The notes beneath the pieces are model-generated. The model worked only from the letters and a program-made list of their open reading frames with translations, had not been told where the DNA came from and searched no databases. From a virus, in the IMG/VR virus record IMGVR_UViG_3300025326_000068, positions 1-46,531 of that record: a stretch of DNA of 46,531 bases, one strand, 5' to 3'. This document shows positions 7,360 through 13,628 of the stretch, piece after piece. The translations under genes were made by a program, and so were the position numbers. Position 1 is the first letter of the stretch. Each line of letters starts with the position of its first letter.

Positions 7360-8692
7360 ACGCATCACCTCCTGACAGGTCTAACTCCGTGATGGCCCAC
7401 ACCAACGCGTCCATCCGGTTAGGCGAATATGCCGTTCCCGGCGCCCACGAGCACATCTCGTCTTCCAGTTCGGGGAACTGGCCGACGTGATGGACGCGGC
7501 GATGCTCGTAGTGCGCCGCGACCGGCTCGGCGCGCTGCGCTTTGCCGCGCGAGGCCGTGACCAGCTTCACGCTCGGCGCGCCGGGGATAGTCTCGATCGT
7601 ACGCGCGACCATCTCGCCGCCGAAATTGGCCTCGGCCACGAGCGCGTCAGCCTTGAGCCGGTGATAGAGCGCGACGGCGGCGGCCGCCCATATGCCGGGG
7701 CTGGCCTGTATTGTACCATCCGCCAAGATAAAGCCGTGTGTTTCCGGATAGCCCAGGCAATTACACGGCCCGCAGCCTGCCGCCACGATGCCGCAGGCGT
7801 TGCCGTCCGCCGCCCCGCTCGGATCCACGCCGACGACGACGCGCGTAAGACGCGGGGCCTCGGCCACGCGCAGGGAGTCGATCAGTTCCGGCGTCCACAG
7901 CGCGCCCGGCATGGCGTCCAGGTCTTCGGCTTCGATCTCCTGCCGGTAGGCCAGAGCCGTCATATCGTCCGTGATCTCGTCCAGCGCCGAAGCCGACAGA
8001 TGCGGATTGGCGCGGCTATGGAAATGGAACGCCGCCCAGCGGCCACGTTTATCTTTTTCCGCGCGCTTGTAGAGTTTGGCCGCATGGCGCTTGTCGCGCG
8101 CCTTGCTCACGCTGCGGCTGTGCAGTGAAGGCGGCGTGTAAACGAATACCGCGTCGCCGTCATTATCCAGGAGCATCGGCGCGCCGACATTGCCCCAGGC
8201 ATCCTCCGCCATCAATTGATATTCATCCAACAGCAAAAGATCGGCATAGTCTCCCCGCAACGTGTCGGCGTTCCAGGCGCTTTTGGCGCGGATACGGTTC
8301 TCTGTGCCGACCCGCTCGATGATGTGCAGCGTCTCATTTTTATAAAGTCGGCCCGCGTCAATCGGCGCTTGCAGGGCGGCCTTGACCTCGTGCCAGAAAC
8401 GGTCGAGCTGCTCCTGCGTCGGCGTCGCGTACAGGATGCGCCGACCGGCCAGGAACTCCCGCACCGCGAGAATGGCGACGCCGACGGTCTTGCCGCCGCG
8501 CCGCCCGGCGCGGATCACCTTGCGCTTGGCGGCGCTCTCGATAAAACGCCGCTGCTCAGGATGCGGCTCGCGGAGGCGGGCCGTGACCTGCGGCGGCAGC
8601 GCCGCCCGGCGCGCCTTCTCCGCCAGCAGGAGCGCCGCCTGTTCCCGCTCCTGACGTGGAAGCGCGAGCAAAGAGTCCAGAGAGTAGATCAT
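7307..8692 (-). CDS. terL: terminase large subunit
   Basis: 461 aa ATPase-nuclease that packages DNA into the procapsid. Visible motifs: Walker A AGRRGGKT at 62-69, Walker B LLLLDE at 152-157 with catalytic Glu157, coupling motif TPP near 187, then the RNase-H-fold nuclease: Asp290 (VVGVDPSG), Glu354 (LVAEANFGG) and Asp428 (RMDALVWA). Length is normal for the family. The start ATG at 8692 has GGAAAGAG a few nt upstream, inside the terS gene, with a long out-of-frame overlap (137 nt). Stop at 7307. Confidence 0.95.
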   Translation of the reverse strand: MIYSLDSLLALPRQEREQAALLLAEKARRAALPPQVTARLREPHPEQRRFIESAAKRKVIRAGRRGGKTVGVAILAVREFLAGRRILYATPTQEQLDRFWHEVKAALQAPIDAGRLYKNETLHIIERVGTENRIRAKSAWNADTLRGDYADLLLLDEYQLMAEDAWGNVGAPMLLDNDGDAVFVYTPPSLHSRSVSKARDKRHAAKLYKRAEKDKRGRWAAFHFHSRANPHLSASALDEITDDMTALAYRQEIEAEDLDAMPGALWTPELIDSLRVAEAPRLTRVVVGVDPSGAADGNACGIVAAGCGPCNCLGYPETHGFILADGTIQASPGIWAAAAVALYHRLKADALVAEANFGGEMVARTIETIPGAPSVKLVTASRGKAQRAEPVAAHYEHRRVHHVGQFPELEDEMCSWAPGTAYSPNRMDALVWAITELDLSGGDAYGEVVEAAQYRISQSDY

Positions 8693-9098
8693 TCAATTCT
8701 CTTTCCGACATGCGCGAAAGCTGCTCGATGGTGATCGGCCCGCCGTCCGGCCCGCTGTGCTCAAAATGTTTTGTTACCGTTCCCTCGGCGCGGTCTAAAA
8801 ACGCATTGAGCAAACTTGCTTGGGGTTCAAAAAGAAGCGCCGCATAGACTCGCAACACGACGGCTTGTTTGAGTGTCACCCCTTCGCCAATGGACAAGAG
8901 TTTTCGCGCCAATTCCATTGACTCTTGCGCGGCTTCGCCAGGCGTCATCTCGCCATAGCGTTTGATGATTTCTGTCCAACTCTCGCCGCGCTTGGGCGCC
9001 CCCTTGAGATTAACACGTGGGTCATCCCGCCCTGTGAAAGGTTTTCCGCGCGGTTTTGCTTTTGCCTTAGAGTTAACTCTTGACTTCCTTTTCAGCAT
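8556..9098 (-). CDS. terS: terminase small subunit
   Basis: 180 aa. The start KPRGKPFTGRDDPRVNLKGAP followed by SWTEIIKRYG is a DUF5681-like head common in phage small terminase or terminase-associated proteins. The middle (ALLFEPQASLLNAFLDRAEGTVTKHFEHSGPDGG) matches the DNA-binding/oligomerisation region of such proteins. SD GAAGG lies 6 nt before ATG 9098. The last 45 residues are a Gly/Ala-rich reading of the terL 5' end. Position immediately before terL supports the assignment. Confidence 0.8.
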   Translation of the reverse strand: MLKRKSRVNSKAKAKPRGKPFTGRDDPRVNLKGAPKRGESWTEIIKRYGEMTPGEAAQESMELARKLLSIGEGVTLKQAVVLRVYAALLFEPQASLLNAFLDRAEGTVTKHFEHSGPDGGPITIEQLSRMSERELNDLLSGLFARASTSGAGTGGAPAGGEGAPGGAAAAGHGPPPRAAS

Positions 9099-9369
9099 TG
9101 CGAACCTTCACCCCACGGCGTGCGCCACAACCAGCACACCTCTTTGATTTGCTGTCCGTATCGGGGATTCTTCCGCAATATTCACACTCCATCGTAGAAG
9201 CGGAATCCGACGTTGATTTGTCGTTATCAACGCCTTCGATTTCGATCAACAAATCCCGTCCCGCTTTGCGGATCGTGAAATTTCCGCGCTTGCGCAGACT
9301 TATCATCGCGGGGCGGTCTAGCAATTCAGGGAACTCCACATGTTTTTCTTCGCCGGATATGAAACGCAT
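9073..9369 (-). CDS. zinc-ribbon protein with duplicated N-terminal module (98 aa)
   Basis: ATG 9369 follows GGAGATAATTGACG. The first 45 residues (MRFISGEEKHVEFPELL... RKRGNFTIRKAGRDLLIEIE) are nearly the same as the start of the protein at 21904 on the other strand. The C-terminal half is a CEYCG...RCAGCG four-cysteine zinc ribbon. The gene overlaps terS by 26 nt. A DNA- or nucleic-acid-binding or packaging accessory role is possible; no established family recognised. Confidence 0.75.
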   Translation of the reverse strand: MRFISGEEKHVEFPELLDRPAMISLRKRGNFTIRKAGRDLLIEIEGVDNDKSTSDSASTMECEYCGRIPDTDSKSKRCAGCGARRGVKVRNAEKEVKS

Positions 9370-9383
9370 CGTCAATTATCTCC
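9238..9383. repeat. inverted copy A of a duplicated 146-bp module
   Basis: Read on the minus strand from 9383, the sequence GGAGATAATTGA, the ATG, and the first approximately 43 codons closely match 21889-22036 on the plus strand, including the Shine-Dalgarno and an identical GCGCGGAAATTTCACGAT stretch. The copies are inverted and about 12.5 kb apart. Confidence 0.85.
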
Positions 9384-9395
9384 TTTAGGTGGCGG

Positions 9396-9722
9396 TCATT
9401 TCGATTCCGCGCGCCGGATGAACTCGCGCGCCTGCTGGTCGTGCATGGAAAGCATGGCATTCATGGAGTTGGTTTGCAGCGTCAGCGCCTTGATCTCCTC
9501 GGCCAGCCTGCCCATGCCCTCGCGGTACAGGCCGTTGTTGTCCTGCAGCGCGGCCAGGAACGACTCGCGCTGCTCGTCCAGGAAGCGCCGCCACTCCGTT
9601 TGGTTGGATTTCGACTCGTCGTGCGCGCGCTTGTCGCGCTCCAGGGTGAAGAAGACAAACACCGCGACGATGGCGATCTCCGGCACGAGCCGCGTGAGCG
9701 CGGCCCAGTCCAGCCCGGTCAT
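9396..9722 (-). CDS. membrane-anchored coiled-coil protein (108 aa), lysis-region candidate
   Basis: One hydrophobic segment at residues 10-27 (VPEIAIVAVFVFFTLE), followed by a long charged helix (RDKRAHDESKSNQTEWRRFLDEQ to MNAMLSMHDQQAREFIRRA) that looks like a coiled coil. This topology is shared by inner-membrane spanins and small holin-like proteins. It starts three bases after the stop of the upstream membrane protein. Role in lysis is inference from topology and neighbours; no catalytic motif is present. Confidence 0.65.
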   Translation of the reverse strand: MTGLDWAALTRLVPEIAIVAVFVFFTLERDKRAHDESKSNQTEWRRFLDEQRESFLAALQDNNGLYREGMGRLAEEIKALTLQTNSMNAMLSMHDQQAREFIRRAESK

Positions 9723-9725
9723 GGA

Positions 9726-10004
9726 TCACGCGCGCCGTTTCGTGATGAGGAATGTCGCCTGGTTGATGACCAACGCCGTGAAGAACGCCCGCAAGGCGGG
9801 CTCCGCGTTCGCGGGATAGCACGACCAGTCGGACGCGCATTGGCTGGCGACGACGCCGACCGCCGAAAGCGCGAGCAGGCCCGCCATGACCTGCCGCTTG
9901 CGCAAGCCGTCGAGCGCCGCGTACCAGCCGTCGAACTTCGGCAGGTAGGAGGCCGCCAACGAGAGCAGGAGGCCGGAAAGTGCGGAAAGATTCTCTGGTG
10001 TCAT
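9726..10004 (-). CDS. small membrane protein, holin-like (92 aa)
   Basis: ATG 10004 with AAAGGAG 6 nt upstream. Hydrophobic stretches at 5-20 (NLSALSGLLLSLAASYL), 38-56 (RQVMAGLLALSAVGVVA) and 70-85 (ALRAFFTALVINQATFLI), with a Cys pair between the last two. The pattern of a short helix, FDGWYAALDGLRKRQVM and a second helix resembles small phage membrane proteins annotated as putative holins. A GC-rich stem-loop (10024-10051) stands 9 nt before its ribosome site. Confidence 0.6.
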   Translation of the reverse strand: MTPENLSALSGLLLSLAASYLPKFDGWYAALDGLRKRQVMAGLLALSAVGVVASQCASDWSCYPANAEPALRAFFTALVINQATFLITKRRA

Positions 10005-10023
10005 GTCATGCTCCTTTGCAAAT

Positions 10024-10051
10024 GGGCGGGAAGCCCAGCCGCTCCCCGCCC
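10024..10051 (-). promoter_or_regulatory. stem-loop upstream of the holin-like gene
   Basis: GGGCGGG (10024-10030) pairs with CCCGCCC (10045-10051), with a 14-nt loop. A second pairing, CTCCCC (10042-10047) with GGGGAG (10057-10062), is mutually exclusive. The hairpin ends 9 nt before the AAAGGAG of the gene starting at 10004, so it lies in the mRNA just upstream of the ribosome site. The same stem recurs at 34444 and 41894. Confidence 0.65.
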
Positions 10052-10124
10052 GAATAGGGGAGGCGCGCTAGAGTGTAACACGAATCGGGCGGCGCGCAAA
10101 TGGGGGACTAACGAAAAGCAAACT

Positions 10125-10256
10125 CTATTGCAGATCGTCGTCTTCCCCCTCCGGCCCCCACAGCAGCGCCCACAGCAGCAGCGCATAGAGCGGCAGGGCG
10201 ATGCACAGCGGGCCGTAGGCGGCGAAGGCGAGCTTCAATGAATCCAGATACGCCAT
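10125..10256 (-). CDS. tiny single-span membrane protein (43 aa)
   Basis: ATG 10256 inside the 3' end of the preceding gene. The peptide has one hydrophobic helix (YGPLCIALPLYALLLWALLW) and an acidic end (GPEGEDDDLQ). It belongs to a run of small membrane proteins between the HTH genes and the terminase. The Shine-Dalgarno is weak; translation may depend on coupling to the overlapping upstream gene. Role unknown; could be part of a lysis set. Confidence 0.5.
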   Translation of the reverse strand: MAYLDSLKLAFAAYGPLCIALPLYALLLWALLWGPEGEDDDLQ

Positions 10257-10372
10257 ATCAGGACGCCCAGGCCGACGATGGCGAGCCAGGCCAAAAGGTC
10301 GAGCGCCATGACCGCCAGCCACATCACTACGAGCGCCGCGCCGTGGGCGCGCTCAGATTCCGGCGCGTCCAT
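10235..10372 (-). CDS. tiny single-span membrane protein (45 aa)
   Basis: ATG at 10372, one base after the stop of the upstream gene, so translation is coupled. A polar start (MDAPESERAHGA) precedes one hydrophobic helix (LVVMWLAVMALDLLAWLAIV) that ends with RIWIH. It overlaps the 43-aa gene by 22 nt. The paired small membrane genes resemble phage lysis clusters, but no holin family is recognised. Confidence 0.5.
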   Translation of the reverse strand: MDAPESERAHGAALVVMWLAVMALDLLAWLAIVGLGVLIWRIWIH

Positions 10373-10373
10373 T

Positions 10374-10568
10374 TTACTTCGCTTCAGATTGCGCGGGTTC
10401 TTTTTCATCATCTGGCGCGGCTTGCTTCGCGGCCTCGATGAAAAGCAGAATGTCATTGTAATGGCCGATGTATTCCATCCGGCGCGACTTCGGGATGGCG
10501 TTGAACATTTCTCCAATTGCCTTCACCGTCTCTTCGGCTTCTTGCTTAGTGAAACTACCTTGGGACAT
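10374..10568 (-). CDS. small soluble acidic protein (64 aa)
   Basis: Good Shine-Dalgarno (AAAGGAG before ATG 10568). The protein is predicted helical with an acidic, Ala/Glu-rich tail (AAPDDEKEPAQSEAK) and no membrane segment or metal site. It heads the subcluster of small membrane proteins and is linked to the next gene by a one-base gap. No function recognised. Confidence 0.65.
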   Translation of the reverse strand: MSQGSFTKQEAEETVKAIGEMFNAIPKSRRMEYIGHYNDILLFIEAAKQAAPDDEKEPAQSEAK

Positions 10569-10591
10569 GATCTTTTCTCCTTTGTATTATT

Positions 10592-11053
10592 TCAAAACCT
10601 CGGCGGCCTCGCGCCCGCCGGGTAGGGCAGGCCCGTGAGCGCCGCGCCGATGATGCGCCGCCCGGAGCGCCGAGTGAACGGCTCACGCCAATAGGCCCCC
10701 GCGTAGGGCACGATCTCAACCATCCCGCCCCTTTCCAGAACGTCCAGGTATTTCTGCGCCGCGCGCTTGCTCATGCCGATCCCCAGGCGCAGGGTTTCCA
10801 GCGACGGCACGCGACCCTCGGCGACCGAGCGCGCGGCGGACACGCGGTCGCAGGCGCGGACGAACTTGAGAGTCCTGGAAACCCAAAACTCGCGGTGATG
10901 TGCAGCGACTAGGGCCACCGGCGGGCGGAATTCGTACCGCATGAGCGGCACGGCGGCAAGCGGGCGCGTGGGCGCGAGCAGGCGCGGCCAGCGGCGGGCG
11001 ATGATGAATCCGAGATATATCCCGGAGATAAGGCCGACGAAGAAGTTCAACAT
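10592..11053 (-). CDS. membrane-anchored winged-helix protein (153 aa)
   Basis: An N-terminal hydrophobic helix (LNFFVGLISGIYLGFIIARRW) is followed by a winged-helix-like domain at about 78-115: VPSLETLRLGIGMSKRAAQKYLDVLERGGMVEI has the helix-turn-helix plus wing pattern. A membrane-tethered regulator is unusual for a phage. It lies three bases after the two-span protein gene. It might couple membrane state or lysis timing to transcription, but that is inference. Confidence 0.6.
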   Translation of the reverse strand: MLNFFVGLISGIYLGFIIARRWPRLLAPTRPLAAVPLMRYEFRPPVALVAAHHREFWVSRTLKFVRACDRVSAARSVAEGRVPSLETLRLGIGMSKRAAQKYLDVLERGGMVEIVPYAGAYWREPFTRRSGRRIIGAALTGLPYPAGARPPRF

Positions 11054-11056
11054 GAC

Positions 11057-11227
11057 TCATTTTATAAGCGGGATGGTCAATTCGACGACACCGACGATCA
11101 ACGCCACGAGAAAAAATATCAAGGCTGCGAAGAGTTGTTGTTCAGGAGATACCGTGATCGCGCCGATAGCAGACAGCAAAGCGGTGAGCGTCGCCTGTAT
11201 GCCCATCCCGACTAAGACAAGTTTCAT
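11057..11227 (-). CDS. two-span small membrane protein (56 aa), holin candidate
   Basis: ATG 11227 overlaps the (frameshifted) stop of the upstream HTH gene as ATGA, which fixes the start. Two hydrophobic helices, about 3-23 (LVLVGMGIQATLTALLSAIGA) and 31-52 (LFAALIFFLVALIVGVVELTI), are separated by a short polar turn (VSPEQQ). Size and topology fit class II holins, which form lesions in the inner membrane. No endolysin is recognisable nearby, so the lysis role stays tentative. Confidence 0.55.
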   Translation of the reverse strand: MKLVLVGMGIQATLTALLSAIGAITVSPEQQLFAALIFFLVALIVGVVELTIPLIK

Positions 11228-11744
11228 TTCCGTTTCGGCTTCGGCGGTCGGCCCACGCCGCATTGATTTCGATTGTCACGGTAAGCCATGACCTCTGCGC
11301 GTGAAAATACCAGAGCGAAGCCGAAATGTACACAACGTAACCGACCATTTTTGACATGCTGACGTATATTGTTCCCATTTGCACACCTAGCAATTGAGCA
11401 GCTTCTCTGGTTGGTATTTGATCTTCTAGCGTTGGCGGAAAAATAAGAGAAGAATCATCTTCCGGATTCCATTTTGATTTCAATTTCATATGACAAGAAG
11501 TACAAAGCATGATGACTGACTCTGGATCGGAATAATCCGGGTGATGGCCATGGAGCAATTTTTTCTTTCCGCAGCTCTCGCATTGTCCGTCGGCTCTGTC
11601 TTTTGCTGCCTTGAGCGCCTCAGGTGTTGGCTTTGCCAACTGTTGCGCGCGTTGTCGAGTAAATCCGAAACGCTTTGCAATCTTGGCGTAAGATAAGCCC
11701 TCCAGTTTCAAGCGGAGAACTTCTTCGCGCCTCGGATCGTTCAT
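11224..11744 (-). CDS. HNH plus HTH protein split by a frameshift at A5
   Basis: From ATG 11744 (ATGA overlap with the RHH gene) the frame encodes a sigma-region-4-like HTH (SYAKIAKRFGFTRQRAQQLA), an HNH-type zinc module (CESCGKK, HGHHPDYSDP, CTSCHMK) and a MerR/excisionase-like HTH start (IPTREAAQLLGVQMGTIYVSMSK). At the five A's (plus-strand T5 11348-11352) a -1 shift continues into NGRLRCVHFGFALVFSRAEVMAYRDN and a basic end GRPPKPKRK. That end meets the next gene as ATGA at 11224-11227. Without the shift the frame runs out of character to 11142. So about 173 aa after recoding, or a one-base assembly or natural deletion. Confidence 0.65.
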
Positions 11745-11899
11745 TTTGATTTCGCCTTGCCTCTCCGTTTCGCAAGCCATTCAATCAACAGTTCGCGTAT
11801 AACCTGTGACAACCCGCCGCGCTTATCCTTGCTGGCTTCCATCGCTTCGGACTTAAGCGCCGGTTCCAGAGCCAGAATTACCCTTTCCGTCTTTGCCAT
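11741..11899 (-). CDS. ribbon-helix-helix-like regulator (52 aa)
   Basis: First gene of the leftward operon. MAKTERVILALEPALKSEAMEASKDK followed by LSQVIRELLIEWLAKR is the strand plus two helices of a small RHH DNA-binding protein. Start 11899 has AAGG 8 nt upstream; an ATG at 11932 (adding MKSASRKKVRI) is possible but lacks a ribosome site. It lies directly under a consensus promoter with nearby palindromes, so it could autoregulate the late operon. The stop overlaps the next ATG (ATGA). Confidence 0.7.
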   Translation of the reverse strand: MAKTERVILALEPALKSEAMEASKDKRGGLSQVIRELLIEWLAKRRGKAKSK

Positions 11900-11945
11900 G
11901 ATTCTAACCTTTTTCCTGCTTGCGCTTTTCATAAACTTTCATATA

Positions 11946-11974
11946 ATTATATAAGCAATACGGACGGGCGTCAA
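11946..11974 (-). promoter_or_regulatory. consensus sigma70-type promoter of the leftward (late) operon
   Basis: On the minus strand TTGACG (11969-11974) and TATAAT (11946-11951) are separated by exactly 17 bp. It would start transcription near 11939, just before the RHH gene, and could serve the whole leftward block. It is one of only a few near-perfect promoters seen in the window. Confidence 0.8.
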
Positions 11975-12004
11975 GCCTGAAAATAGAACGGAATTAGCAC
12001 ACAT

Positions 12005-12057
12005 AGATAGCCCGGAAACGCGGTTTCCGCGCCAACTAACTCTAACCAAGGCTATCT
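12005..12057. promoter_or_regulatory. nested palindromes between the divergent operons
   Basis: CGGAAAC-GCG-GTTTCCG (12013-12029) is a perfect palindrome. It lies inside a larger inverted pair AGATAGCC (12005-12012) / GGCTATCT (12050-12057). The site is upstream of the leftward promoter and 30-80 bp before the first rightward gene, a fitting place for an operator. Confidence 0.6.
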
Positions 12058-12090
12058 CTCAAAGCCGTTGAAACATGCTATAAAAGAGAC

Positions 12091-12225
12091 ATGAACAAGA
12101 CCAACCAACAGAAACGCATCAGGATCATCCGCGAAATCGCGCGCGAACTGCGGCAGGATAGAAACCGCAACGCGGCCTACGCGATGAAGGCCGCCCGCCG
12201 CTACGCTGATTGGTTCGTGAAATAA
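12091..12225 (+). CDS. small basic protein, first gene of the rightward block (44 aa)
   Basis: ATG 12091 to TAA 12225: MNKTNQQKRIRIIREIARELR followed by a second basic helix ending RRYADWFVK. It is rich in Arg and Lys and is helical, as for a small nucleic-acid-binding protein. The spacing to the next ATG is two bases. No clear Shine-Dalgarno, only AAGAGAC. No family recognised. Confidence 0.6.
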   Translation: MNKTNQQKRIRIIREIARELRQDRNRNAAYAMKAARRYADWFVK

Positions 12226-12227
12226 CC

Positions 12228-12476
12228 ATGACCGCCCCGCGCCCCGCCCCGCTCGACTTCTCCCGCGCTGACCGCGCCGAAATCGCACGCCTGCTCTACG
12301 GGACGCGCGACCTGACCCGTCAGAAGACCGCGAAACTTTCGCTGGCCCGCGCCGAGATCGGGCGGCTGGCCGACCTGCTGGCGCAGGCGCGCACCGACTT
12401 AGCTGTAGCGAATGAGATCATCGAGCAGCAGCGCGCGGCGCTGGACGCGGTGCGCGCGGCGCTGCCGAATGAATAG
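12228..12476 (+). CDS. small coiled-coil protein (82 aa)
   Basis: ATG 12228 follows the 44-aa gene by two bases. After a Pro-rich start the protein is a single long Ala/Arg/Leu helix (residues 15-80) with heptad-like spacing, likely a coiled coil. Function unknown. Confidence 0.65.
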   Translation: MTAPRPAPLDFSRADRAEIARLLYGTRDLTRQKTAKLSLARAEIGRLADLLAQARTDLAVANEIIEQQRAALDAVRAALPNE

Positions 12477-12477
12477 A

Positions 12478-12567
12478 CCGGCCCCCGCGCCCGCGACGAA
12501 CGGCGCGCGCCAGTCTGCGGATTGGCGTAACGCGGGAAAAAGCCCCGCTCGGCGGCGCGGGAGCCGG
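12478..12567 (+). ncRNA. multi-branched structured intergenic RNA
   Basis: CCGGC-C-CCCGCGCC (12478-12491) pairs with GGCGCGGG-A-GCCGG (12554-12567), 13 bp with one mismatch. Inside are CGCCA/TGGCG (12508-12512, 12523-12527) and GCGGG/CCCGC (12532-12536, 12544-12548, loop rich in A). It lies between a stop and the AAAAAGGAG of the hairpin-rich gene. No U-tract follows, so it is not an ordinary terminator. Structure is read by eye. Confidence 0.5.
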
Positions 12568-12590
12568 ATCAACTAAAAAGGAGAATCAAA

Positions 12591-12962
12591 ATGACCCCCC
12601 TTATGAAAGAAAAAATAAAGGAAGAACTCACGGATGGTCTTCTCCGTGAGTTAGGGGACAGATGGAACAACGCGCGCATCCGATGCACGCGTTCCGTGGA
12701 AGGGGTCGAGGGGGAGACCGAGGGGGAAGCATACCGGTATTATTACCGGTATGCTTCCACCGAACAGGTGGAAGACAAATCTGATCGCCCCCTAAATGGG
12801 GGGGTGAAGATAGTCGTGAACCGGCAGGGGGCGTATCGGATGAATCTTTCCACTGGGAAGGTGGAAAGATTGGGGGATTTCGGTAAGAAGAATGTTTACC
12901 CCGGTGATGGAAGCACCATCACCGTGTGGGTATTCAAATATTATCCGGAGATTGCCCCATGA
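12591..12962 (+). CDS. hairpin-studded small gene (123 aa), function unknown
   Basis: ATG 12591 has AAGGAG upstream, and the stop overlaps the next ATG (ATGA). The protein is polar with aromatic clusters (EAYRYYYRYAS) and a C-terminal beta-like half ending VWVFKYYPEIAP. No family is recognised. The striking point is at nucleotide level: the gene contains at least six short-loop perfect inverted repeats with arms of 8 to 15 bp (see the repeat entry). Its base composition is less GC-rich than its neighbours. Codon choice seems constrained by the foldbacks. Confidence 0.7.
   Translation: MTPLMKEKIKEELTDGLLRELGDRWNNARIRCTRSVEGVEGETEGEAYRYYYRYASTEQVEDKSDRPLNGGVKIVVNRQGAYRMNLSTGKVERLGDFGKKNVYPGDGSTITVWVFKYYPEIAP
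12625..12924 (+). repeat. series of perfect inverted repeats within one gene
   Basis: Perfect arms: AACTCACGGA (12625-12634/12643-12652); AACGCG with inner GCATC/GATGC (12669-12693); GGAAGCATACCGGTA (12725-12739/12744-12758, loop TTAT); CTTCCACC (12754-12761/12767-12774); CCCCC (12788-12792/12798-12802); AATCTTTCCAC (12843-12853/12861-12871); CGGTGATGG (12902-12910/12916-12924). The third and fourth share bases and exclude each other. Confidence 0.9.
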
Positions 12963-13288
12963 CCCCCGGAGTTGGTAAATCCTTCATCGATCCCGAAATG
13001 GCCGAGCAAATCCGCGCGCGCGGCCTGCCCGTCGCGGCGCACCTGTCGCCCGCGACCCAGCCGGAAGACGACGGTCGGCGCGCCGACCTGACGAATTGGG
13101 AAGCCGCTTACCTGGAAACGATGAACAAGTTGCGCGCCTGCCGCTGGTCGCATCGCGTCCAGGCCGAGGCCGCTGACCGCGCCGAGTTGGAAGTGAAACG
13201 CCTGCGGACGGAGAATACCCTGTTGCGCGCGGCGCTGGCTGAGTGGCATCGCTCCGACCGCAAGGCGAGCGCGCCGCCACGACCTTGA
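12959..13288 (+). CDS. coiled-coil protein (109 aa)
   Basis: ATG 12959 overlaps the previous stop (ATGA). A disordered, Pro-containing N-terminal half is followed by a helix with heptads (WEAAYLETMNKLRACRW to LEVKRLRTENTLLRAALAEW). It resembles small phage coiled-coil proteins of unknown role in early operons. Confidence 0.65.
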   Translation: MTPGVGKSFIDPEMAEQIRARGLPVAAHLSPATQPEDDGRRADLTNWEAAYLETMNKLRACRWSHRVQAEAADRAELEVKRLRTENTLLRAALAEWHRSDRKASAPPRP

Positions 13289-13306
13289 GCAAAAGGAGAG
13301 ACAAGC

Positions 13307-13621
13307 ATGACCGGCGTCACATTTGTTACACTCGGCAACGGCCAGGTCGCCGTCGTCACAGCAGCGGGCTACGAGACGTTTGATGACTTCCGCGCGGCGG
13401 CGGACTATGCCGCCCGCCCTGAGCCTGACGAAAGCCCGCCGGAGCCTAAGCCGCGCAAGGCCCCGACCGACAGCGCGCGCGTCAGCCTGGCGTGCGGGCA
13501 CGTCCAGGAATTCAAGGATTATCATTATCTGTTACTGCCGCGCGTCGGCGACCTGCTCTGGTGCTACCAGTGCGCGCCGGGCGACGAGCGCGCGGTGACG
13601 CAGGTCGAGATGCTGGATTGA
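13307..13621 (+). CDS. small early protein with Cys/His motif (104 aa)
   Basis: ATG 13307 with AAAGGAG 9 nt upstream. The N-terminal 40 residues are beta-like (VTFVTLGNGQVAVVT), then a Pro-rich linker, then VSLACGHVQEFKDYHY and LLWCYQC, a possible CxH-CxxC metal site of the kind seen in phage zinc proteins. Function unknown. Confidence 0.65.
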   Translation: MTGVTFVTLGNGQVAVVTAAGYETFDDFRAAADYAARPEPDESPPEPKPRKAPTDSARVSLACGHVQEFKDYHYLLLPRVGDLLWCYQCAPGDERAVTQVEMLD

Positions 13622-13628
13622 GCGACAC

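Noticed and set aside
8556-8692. Frameshift fusing TerS and TerL
   Set aside because: Both proteins have proper starts and a ribosome site precedes TerL; the 137-nt overlap is long but needs no recoding.
10065-10100. Minus-strand promoter TTGCGC-16-TACACT before the holin-like gene
   Set aside because: Weak in both boxes and in a short intercistronic gap; no support beyond chance.
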